NCBI GenBank assembly: GCA_024710535.1
Contig: JANJUO010000405.1
Coordinates: forward strand, 1 to 11,372
Direction of reading: 5' to 3'
DNA from: a bacterium
Lineage (GTDB): Bacteria > Bacteroidota > Ignavibacteria > Kapaibacteriales > UBA2268
DNA: 11,372 nt
In this document: positions 5,665 to 11,372 of the stretch, piece after piece
Numbering within the stretch: the first letter of the stretch is position 1
Layout of the letters: every line of letters begins with the position of its first letter
Translations under genes and position numbers: made by a program
The notes under the pieces: generated by a model
What the model saw: the letters and a program-made list of their open reading frames with translations, nothing else
What the model was told of the DNA's origin: nothing
Databases searched by the model: none

Positions 5665-5970
5665 ATGATTATTAATGAACTTGATCCTGGGAGACGCTAC
5701 CTCCCTTTAGTACAGCAAAAATATCCTGCGCAAGGTATTGAGCCGGAAAATGTGAAATTCACAGACACACTCAACGAATTTATGGGTGATATTAACCGTC
5801 TGCAAGTTGAATCCACAGAAGCAACCGAAAAATTAATCAAGGGCGAACCTGTTGATATCCATGATGTTATGATTTCTTCCCAAAAGGCAAGAACTAGTTT
5901 TCAATTATTGATGGAATTACGTAATAAAGGGCTTGACCTTTATCGCGAAGTTCTTAGAATGCAGGTGTAA
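5665..5970 (+). CDS. fliE: Flagellar hook-basal body complex protein FliE
   Basis: FliE is the adaptor between the FliF MS ring and the FlgB rod and is among the first proteins exported. The 101-residue length is typical. The conserved region begins FTDTLNEFMGDINRLQVEST and continues through ATEKLIKGEPVDIHDVMISS, QKARTSFQLLMELRNKGLD and LYREVLRMQV; the terminal RMQV is diagnostic. The ATG at 5665 follows AAAGG, about ten bases upstream. The 102-base gap before it contains the nested hairpin at 5556-5602. The fliF gene starts 28 bases downstream. Nothing is missing relative to the family. Confidence 0.96.
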   Translation: MIINELDPGRRYLPLVQQKYPAQGIEPENVKFTDTLNEFMGDINRLQVESTEATEKLIKGEPVDIHDVMISSQKARTSFQLLMELRNKGLDLYREVLRMQV

Positions 5971-5998
5971 TTTTTTTTGATTAATTTGAAGTGTAGTT

Positions 5999-7777
5999 AT
6001 GGCTGAAATACCATATTTAGAGCAGGCAAAAACCTTTTGGAACAAATTAGCACTTTGGCAAAAAATTCTTTTTGTTGGAGTTCCTACTATTCTTTTTGTG
6101 GCAGTGATAGCAATTATGATTTCCACTACCGAAAAAGAATATGGTGTTTTATATAGTGGGCTTGCGCAACAGGATGCGGCAAAGATCGTGGAGAGCTTGA
6201 AGCAAAAGCAAATTGATTATGAGTTAGCTGAAAATGGTTCTTCTATTATCATTGAAAAAAATCAAGTTCATGAAACACGATTATCTCTTGCAAATGAAGG
6301 ACTTCCAGAGCAAAGCGTTGTCGGCTATGAATTATTCGACAAAACAAATCTTGGTATGAGTGAGTTTGTTCAGAAACTTAACTACAGACGTGCTCTCGAA
6401 GGAGAATTAGCCAAAACAATTTCTCAAATTGATGAAGTTTCGAAAGTTAGAGTTCATATTGTTATTCCTGAAAAGGCATTATTCAAAAAAGATCAAAAGA
6501 ATCCTACCGGTTCGGTTACATTGCATCTAAAAAATGGCAGAAGTTTAGATAAAATATCGATTGACGGTATTCAAAATCTTATTTCAAGTTCTGTTGAAGG
6601 AATGAGCCCAAAAGATGTTACCGTTGTCGATCAACGCGGCAATATGCTTAATGAGCAAAGTTTGGATGTGAATTCGGTTGCTGGTCTTACTGCACAACAG
6701 CATGAACAACAAAGACGTGTTGAGGAGCATTTAGCATCAAAAGTCCAATCCATGCTCGATGCGGTTTTGGGTGCTGATAATACAAAAGTACGAATCACTG
6801 CAGATCTTGATTTCACAAGGATTGAGCAAACAAAAACAGATTATGACCCTGAAAAGCAGGTTATCCGAAGCGAGCAGAACATAAAAGATGTTAGCCAGTC
6901 AACTGATTCACTTAGTTATCCGGCTGTAAGTATGGCAAAAGATCAATCAAATGTTATCCAAAATTATGAAATTGCACAAAATGTTGAGCACATCATTCAT
7001 TCTGTTGGGAATGTGAAAAGATTATCTATTGCTGTTATGGTAAATGGAACCAACCAAATTGCCGACACAAATGGCTTAAAACAGATAGTTTATGTGCCCC
7101 GTTCGAATGAAGAATTGCAAAAAATTGAAGAAATTGTAAGTAATGCAGTTGGATTTGATCCATCAAGAAATGACCAAATTTCTGTAATAAATGTGCCATT
7201 CGACAGTATGATACAACTTCCTGATCCTGAATTGCTCAATATCAAGCCATGGTACGAAAGACCTGACATTCAGAAATTGATAGGTTTGGTCTTAACAATG
7301 ATGGTTCTTCTGTTCATTATGTGGAAATTACTACAAAATAAACAAGTTAAAGATAGAATGAGATTGGCTATGTATCTACCGCAACAAGTTCATGTTGAGG
7401 AAGAGCCTGAGGAAGAAGAGGAAGAAGAAGAAGATGAAGAAGTTGAAGAACTTGATTTCGATGATGAAGAAATGCTTTTATTACCTGCAGATTTGCCTGA
7501 ACAATTGCTCCTTGAAGGAGAAAAGCTTGAAGAGAATTTAGACGAAGACAGCATTTTGGAAGATATGGACGGAATTTTGGATCAAGATGCCCTTGCTAAA
7601 AGAGCACGTGCCGAGCTTGAAGAGTCACAAGTACCTGAATTAACCGAAGATGCTATGATGAAGATAGAAATTAGACATAAAGTAGAAGATTTCTGCGATG
7701 TTCAAACAGAAGAAGCAGTAAAATTAATAAGAATGCTGCTATCGCAAGATTTGGATATTAAAAATTACGCAGGTTAA
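5999..7777 (+). CDS. fliF: Flagellar MS-ring protein FliF
   Basis: FliF forms the membrane-embedded MS ring on which the rotor and export gate are built. The 592-residue protein shows the full plan. A first membrane helix at about 23-42 is followed by YGVLYSGLAQQDAAKIVESL, which opens the YscJ/FliF ring-building domains. The second FliF-specific domain lies around 250-410, the second membrane helix at 427-445, and then the cytoplasmic tail. The last 30 residues keep the FliG-docking helix (DFCDVQTEEAVKLIRMLL, 564-581). Between helix 2 and that docking helix lies a strongly acidic stretch (467-491, almost only Glu and Asp), longer and more acidic than I would expect in model FliFs. The ATG at 5999 has only a weak upstream GAAG. 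The fliG gene follows after 68 bases and encodes its direct binding partner. Confidence 0.97.
   Translation: MAEIPYLEQAKTFWNKLALWQKILFVGVPTILFVAVIAIMISTTEKEYGVLYSGLAQQDAAKIVESLKQKQIDYELAENGSSIIIEKNQVHETRLSLANEGLPEQSVVGYELFDKTNLGMSEFVQKLNYRRALEGELAKTISQIDEVSKVRVHIVIPEKALFKKDQKNPTGSVTLHLKNGRSLDKISIDGIQNLISSSVEGMSPKDVTVVDQRGNMLNEQSLDVNSVAGLTAQQHEQQRRVEEHLASKVQSMLDAVLGADNTKVRITADLDFTRIEQTKTDYDPEKQVIRSEQNIKDVSQSTDSLSYPAVSMAKDQSNVIQNYEIAQNVEHIIHSVGNVKRLSIAVMVNGTNQIADTNGLKQIVYVPRSNEELQKIEEIVSNAVGFDPSRNDQISVINVPFDSMIQLPDPELLNIKPWYERPDIQKLIGLVLTMMVLLFIMWKLLQNKQVKDRMRLAMYLPQQVHVEEEPEEEEEEEEDEEVEELDFDDEEMLLLPADLPEQLLLEGEKLEENLDEDSILEDMDGILDQDALAKRARAELEESQVPELTEDAMMKIEIRHKVEDFCDVQTEEAVKLIRMLLSQDLDIKNYAG
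7397..7471 (+). repeat. Polyacidic (Glu/Asp) tract within FliF
   Basis: GAA/GAG/GAT codons run almost unbroken here, encoding residues 467-491, including eight consecutive Glu (471-478). The near-repetitive GAA/GAG codons could allow slippage and length variation between strains. The tract lies in the cytoplasmic part of FliF. Confidence 0.8.
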
Positions 7778-7845
7778 TAAAATAGAATTTGGTTTAAAAA
7801 GTTATAATAGTTTTGAATTAGTTTAACATAAAAAGCGGTAAAGAA

Positions 7846-8868
7846 ATGGCAAAAAGAATGTTGACAGTGAGCGACTTGACAGGTAAGCAAAAGGCAGCTG
7901 TTTTGCTTATGTCGATGGATGTTGATGTATCTGCCAAAGTGTTTAAAGAACTTGAGATGAAGGAAGTTGAGCAGATTGCGGTGGAAATCACCAATCTACG
8001 CGACCTGCCTCCAACAGTCGTAGAAGATGTAATTGAAGAATTTTATCAATTAATGACTGCATCAAGTTACATGGTGGAAGGTGGTTTGGAATATGCTCAG
8101 GTTCTTTTGGAAAAAAGTTATGGCTTGGATAGAGCAAGGGAAATTATTGAGAAAATCCGTGTTCTTACCACTGTACGTGGCTTTAATATTTTGAAGAAAT
8201 CAGATCCACAGCAGGTTGCCAGTTTCTTATCAAAAGAGCATCCGCAAACAATTGCATTGATTTTATCCCATTTGCCGCCTGACCAATCAGCAGAAATTTT
8301 GGCAGAATTCAAGGAAGATATTAGAGCAGAAACTATTATGAGAATTGCAACAATTGGTAAGGTTTCGCCTCAATTAGTTTCTGAAATCGAGCATGTAGTA
8401 GATCAAATTGCAGAATCGAGTTTATCTCAAAATCTTGCACAAGCAGGTGGTTCGCAACTTGTTGCAAACATTCTTAACAAGAGCAATAATGCTGTTGCAA
8501 AAGCAATGCTTGAAAGTATCGAAGATAAAAAACCTGAAATGGCGCTTGAAATCAAACGACTTATGTTCTTGTTTGAAGATATTATTCTCATTGATGACAA
8601 AGGTATCCAAAGAATTCTTAAAGATGTGGACAAAAAAGACCTTGCACTTGCACTTAAAGTATCAGACGAAAAAATTAGAGCAAAAATCTTTAAAAATATG
8701 TCTGAACGTGCGGCGGCTGTAGTTAAGGAAGAATTGGAATACATGGGACCGGTGAAACTCAAGGAAGTGGAAGGAGCGCAAATGCGTATTGTTGATTTGG
8801 TGAAAATGCTCGAAGAAAATGATGAGATTGCTATCGGCGGACGTGGCAAAGAAGATATATTCGTATAG
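7846..8868 (+). CDS. fliG: Flagellar motor switch protein FliG
   Basis: FliG is the C-ring protein that binds the FliF tail and generates torque against the stator (MotA type). The 340 residues cover the N domain (about 1-95, LTGKQKAAVLLMSM), the middle domain with the EHPQ motif (131-134), and the C-terminal domain. Torque-helix charges match the E. coli positions with a constant offset of seven: K271, R288, E295, E296 and K304 correspond to K264, R281, D288, D289 and R297. All charges are conserved in sign, with Glu for Asp and Lys for Arg. It ends in GGRGKEDIFV, a normal FliG terminus. The ATG at 7846 starts the family-like MAKRMLTVSDLTGKQKAA. A motor of conventional polarity is therefore likely. 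The fliH gene begins eight bases after the stop. Confidence 0.97.
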   Translation: MAKRMLTVSDLTGKQKAAVLLMSMDVDVSAKVFKELEMKEVEQIAVEITNLRDLPPTVVEDVIEEFYQLMTASSYMVEGGLEYAQVLLEKSYGLDRAREIIEKIRVLTTVRGFNILKKSDPQQVASFLSKEHPQTIALILSHLPPDQSAEILAEFKEDIRAETIMRIATIGKVSPQLVSEIEHVVDQIAESSLSQNLAQAGGSQLVANILNKSNNAVAKAMLESIEDKKPEMALEIKRLMFLFEDIILIDDKGIQRILKDVDKKDLALALKVSDEKIRAKIFKNMSERAAAVVKEELEYMGPVKLKEVEGAQMRIVDLVKMLEENDEIAIGGRGKEDIFV

Positions 8869-8876
8869 GATTATTT

Positions 8877-9776
8877 ATGCAAAAGATTATAGTACACATT
8901 CCAAGGCGAAAGCAAAAAGTAAGGATCATACGAACTGAAGACCTTATCAATAAAGAATTAAGCAATTTGCCAGTTTGGGATGATGAAATCGAGGAAATCA
9001 TTGATATTCCGGAGCCGGAGCCCGAACCAATGCCCGAGCCGGAGCCGGAAGAGCCGAAGCCAGTAAGGACAGTGTTTACTGAAACTTTTGTAATTTCTGA
9101 TTCGAATCAACCGATTGAAATTTCTTTAAAGAATATTCCGCAAGAGGAAAGTCTTCCAGTAAGTGAAGTTCTTATCGAAGTACAATCTGCTTATGATAGA
9201 GGATTCATTGATGGACAGGACTCGTCCGGTGCGGCTTATGAATCCGAAATCAGCAAATACAAAGATTGGATAAGAAGAATCGATAAACTTACTAACAGTT
9301 TGAAAAATAAATTTCTTCTACAAATTGAGTCATTAGAAAAGGCAATTATTCCACTTTCGATAATGATTGCCGAGCATATCATTGATGAAGAAATAGAAGT
9401 TAAAAAACATATAGTTATCAATCAAGTTAAAAAAGCAATTAATCGAATTGGTGATGAAGAAATTTTCAAAATAATTTTGCATCCTGATGATATTGAAATT
9501 CTTAGTGAAGTGAAATCCGAACTTGTTAGCGAGCCATCAAAAATTAGAAATGTAGAAATCTCCGGCGACTTAACTGTCGAAAAAGGATTCTGCGTTCTAA
9601 GTACAAGTGCCGGAATTATTGATGCAAAATTAATCAACCAAATTAATAAAATTAGAAATACATTGATTGATACTATTAATCAACCGGCTGTAAAAGAAGC
9701 AATGATGATTGAAAAAGAAGCATTGCTAAGTGATATTTATGCCGAATTGTATAATTCTGATGAAATAAGCGGATAG
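8877..9776 (+). CDS. fliH: Flagellar export apparatus protein FliH
   Basis: FliH binds and restrains the FliI ATPase and tethers it to the export gate and C-ring. The 299-residue protein has a basic N-terminus (MQKIIVHIPRRKQKVRIIR), a single tryptophan-acidic spot (VWDDEIEE, about 33-40), and then a Pro-Glu repeat at residues 45-62. The family part starts near AYDRGFIDGQ, continues through a helical region, and closes with LHPDDIEIL and DLTVEKGFCVLSTSAGIIDA. The last piece is the typical FliH/YscL/V-ATPase-E-like C-terminal domain. Sequence identity in this family is low, so the call rests on these motifs plus position between fliG and fliI. The AGGA at 8867-8870 overlaps the fliG stop and sits six bases before the ATG, implying translational coupling. 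The Pro-Glu tract is unusual and resembles TonB linkers. Confidence 0.92.
   Translation: MQKIIVHIPRRKQKVRIIRTEDLINKELSNLPVWDDEIEEIIDIPEPEPEPMPEPEPEEPKPVRTVFTETFVISDSNQPIEISLKNIPQEESLPVSEVLIEVQSAYDRGFIDGQDSSGAAYESEISKYKDWIRRIDKLTNSLKNKFLLQIESLEKAIIPLSIMIAEHIIDEEIEVKKHIVINQVKKAINRIGDEEIFKIILHPDDIEILSEVKSELVSEPSKIRNVEISGDLTVEKGFCVLSTSAGIIDAKLINQINKIRNTLIDTINQPAVKEAMMIEKEALLSDIYAELYNSDEISG
9009..9062 (+). repeat. Pro-Glu repeat tract within FliH, GC-rich
   Basis: The DNA alternates CCG/CCC and GAG/GAA codons, encoding PEPEPEPMPEPEPEEPKP (residues 45-62). It is a clear GC-rich island in AT-rich surroundings. The repeated codon pairs make length change by slippage plausible. Confidence 0.8.
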
Positions 9777-9779
9777 AAA

Positions 9780-11129
9780 ATGATACCTGCAGAAATGCTA
9801 AATAATAAGTTTTTTATTGCCATAAAAAATACTAATACTTTGCAAATGAAAGGCAAAGTTACAAAAGTAGTTGGAATGGTGATTGAAAGCGATGGACCCA
9901 AAGCTCCTATTGGTGAATTATGCATTCTGAAGGATAGTTATGGTAATGAAGTTTGTAAATCAGAAATTGTTGGATTTAGAGAAAATAATAAAATTTTATC
10001 AATGGTTTTGGGTGAATTATCTCAAATTACTCCGGGAATGGAAATTGTTACAACAGGGGAATCTTTAAGTGTTAAGGTTGGAGATAATTTGCTGGGACGC
10101 GTTATAGATGGAATTGGAAATCCTATCGATAGCGGTGCTCCGATTGTTACTGATTATAGGCGTTCAATCTATGCCCATCCTCCAAATCCATTGCAGAGAG
10201 CACGTATAAACGATCATATTTCTACAGGAGTACGAGCAATTGATGGAATGCTAACTTTTGGAAAGGGGCAAAGAGTTGGTATTTTTGCCGGTTCTGGTGT
10301 TGGTAAATCTACATTAATTGGAATGATTGCACGCAATACATCAGCAGATATAAATGTTATTGCATTGATTGGAGAACGTGGTCGAGAAGTAAAAGAATTT
10401 ATCGAAAAAGATTTAGGCGAAGAAGGTTTGCAAAGATCTATTGTTGTGGTTGCAACATCGGATACTCCACCACTTTTGAGAGTGAAAGCCGCTCTTTCGG
10501 CTACTACAATTGCAGAATATTTCCGCGATAGAGGTATGGATGTAATGCTAATGATGGATTCGGCAACTCGTTTGGCAATGGCTCAACGCGAAGTTGGTTT
10601 AACGATTGGCGAGCCTCCAACAACAAAGGGTTATACTCCATCTGTATTTAGTATTTTGCAAAAAACTATGGAGCGCGCCGGTACTTCCGATGTGGGATCT
10701 ATCACCGGTTTATATACTGTTTTGGTGGAAGGAGACGATATGAACGAGCCAATTGCAGATGCCGCAAGAGGTATTCTGGATGGGCACGTTGTTTTATCGA
10801 GGAGACTTGGCTCTTTGGGGCATTATCCTGCAATAGATATTTTGGAAAGTATAAGCAGAGTGAAAAATGATGTTATCACCCCTGAGCATAAGGGAGCATC
10901 AAAAATAATACAAGAATTATTAGCCACTTATCGAAGTGCTGAAGATTTGATTTCTGTTGGTGCGTATCAACCGGGAACAAATCCAAGAACAGATAAAGCA
11001 ATTGCATTGATTGATTCTATTAATGATTATCTTAAACAAGGAGTTGATGAGCCAACTTCTTATTTTGAATGTGTGGATAGATTAGTGAAAATTGCAAGGA
11101 CTGAGGTAAAGCCACAGTTCAGAAGGTAA
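9780..11129 (+). CDS. fliI: Flagellum-specific ATPase FliI
   Basis: FliI is the hexameric ATPase at the base of the flagellar type III export gate, related to the F1 beta subunit. The 449 residues include the N-terminal beta barrel (about 1-95), then the catalytic core. Walker A AGSGVGKS is at 170-177, the GERGREVKEF segment with catalytic Glu at about 198-207, and Walker B VMLMMD at 255-260. The diagnostic SATRLAMAQREVGLTIGEPP and TTKGYTPSVFSILQKTMERAG follow. The C-terminal helical domain ends ARTEVKPQFRR. All catalytic residues are present. The ATG lies three bases after the fliH stop, so translation is probably coupled. A 106-base gap separates it from fliJ. Confidence 0.98.
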   Translation: MIPAEMLNNKFFIAIKNTNTLQMKGKVTKVVGMVIESDGPKAPIGELCILKDSYGNEVCKSEIVGFRENNKILSMVLGELSQITPGMEIVTTGESLSVKVGDNLLGRVIDGIGNPIDSGAPIVTDYRRSIYAHPPNPLQRARINDHISTGVRAIDGMLTFGKGQRVGIFAGSGVGKSTLIGMIARNTSADINVIALIGERGREVKEFIEKDLGEEGLQRSIVVVATSDTPPLLRVKAALSATTIAEYFRDRGMDVMLMMDSATRLAMAQREVGLTIGEPPTTKGYTPSVFSILQKTMERAGTSDVGSITGLYTVLVEGDDMNEPIADAARGILDGHVVLSRRLGSLGHYPAIDILESISRVKNDVITPEHKGASKIIQELLATYRSAEDLISVGAYQPGTNPRTDKAIALIDSINDYLKQGVDEPTSYFECVDRLVKIARTEVKPQFRR

Positions 11130-11235
11130 AGAATTTATTAATTTATCCGATAATTGTATTGAAAATTATTTGGATTTATAATAAATTATAATGGTTGTTA
11201 CGTCTATATATTGATTGATTATTTGGAAAATTATT
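11130..11235 (+). promoter_or_regulatory. AT-rich leader of fliJ with palindrome, possible internal promoter
   Basis: This gap is much longer than the 8- and 3-base gaps before fliH and fliI. It holds a perfect AT palindrome, TTATAAT-AA-ATTATAA (11176-11191), which provides two overlapping TATAAT hexamers. A TTGAAA is at 11159-11164, but its distance to either hexamer is not ideal. No hairpin with a T tract is seen, so it is not a terminator. Confidence 0.3.
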
Positions 11236-11372
11236 ATGTCAAAAAAGTTTAGTTTCCGTCTTGAACCTGTGCTTAAGCTAAAGCATCACAAGGTGCAAAT
11301 TGCTCAAGATTCTTTGAATCAGGCAGTAAAACTTCGGAATGAAAAAGACCTAATGATTCAAGAACATAATGA
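11236..11372 (+). CDS. fliJ: Flagellar export protein FliJ, N-terminal part (runs off the window)
   Basis: The frame opens with ATG at 11236 and stays open to the edge, giving 45 residues: MSKKFSFRLEPVLKLKHHK, then VQIAQDSLNQAVKLRNEKDL and MIQEHN. The phrase FSFRLEPVLKLKHHK is the recognisable FliJ start (K-F-x-F-x-L-x-P-V-L), followed by a heptad-rich helix that begins the two-stranded coiled coil. FliJ is the central stalk of the FliI hexamer and an escort for export chaperones. Position directly after fliI is the usual one. There is only a weak GGA about ten bases before the ATG. The rest of the gene lies outside the window. Confidence 0.88.
   Translation, partial: MSKKFSFRLEPVLKLKHHKVQIAQDSLNQAVKLRNEKDLMIQEHN

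Noticed and set aside
5971..5978. Run of eight T after fliE, possible terminator
   Set aside because: No GC-containing stem precedes it; the upstream bases are fliE coding sequence without inverted repeats.
8427..8849. 140-residue minus-strand ORF antisense to fliG
   Set aside because: It is a Ser-rich shadow of the conserved FliG C-terminal domain and has no protein-like features of its own.

Overview
The window looks like chromosomal DNA from an AT-rich, flagellated Gram-negative bacterium. My best guess is the Bacteroidota/Chlorobiota/Ignavibacteriota/Kapabacteria neighbourhood. That guess rests on the strong AT bias, mostly weak or variable Shine-Dalgarno sequences, and a Rex regulator beside a complete FliE-FliF-FliG-FliH-FliI set. 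It is inference from gene content, not a phylogenetic result.

Layout. Positions 1-46 hold what may be the last codons of an unidentified plus-strand gene, followed by a hairpin terminator (67-96) that works in both directions. A minus-strand gene (120-731) encodes a small cytoplasmic von Willebrand factor A (vWA) protein with a complete metal-binding (MIDAS) set. A 676-base AT-rich intergenic region (732-1407) follows. It has no convincing gene but is rich in inverted repeats, including three GTCA/TGAC elements whose centres lie about two and four helical turns apart. Next is a plus-strand ABC exporter half-transporter (1408-3192) with a good terminator (3212-3244). The minus-strand gene for the redox sensor Rex (3302-3922) converges on it.

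From 4216 to the right edge everything is one plus-strand flagellar cluster: flgB, flgC, an unassigned 106-residue gene, fliE, fliF, fliG, fliH, fliI, and the first 45 codons of fliJ. FlgB and FlgC are proximal rod proteins. FliE joins the rod to the MS ring, which FliF forms. FliG is the rotor/switch protein that docks on the FliF C-terminus and works against the stator. FliH, FliI and FliJ are the stator-like regulator, ATPase and central stalk of the flagellar type III export apparatus. All recognised proteins are of normal length with key residues intact, so the cluster looks functional. Gaps of 8 and 3 bases link fliG-fliH-fliI tightly, while flgC, the unassigned gene, fliE, fliF, fliG and fliJ have longer leaders.

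Points of greatest interest are the unassigned gene between flgC and fliE, a nested hairpin overlapping its stop codon, the repeat-rich rex/flgB divergent region, a strongly acidic linker in FliF, a TonB-like Pro-Glu tract in FliH, and the phased operator-like elements between the vWA and ABC genes. I did not find a wholly new multi-gene system. Most of the window is a recognisable flagellar basal-body and export operon with a few lineage-specific additions.
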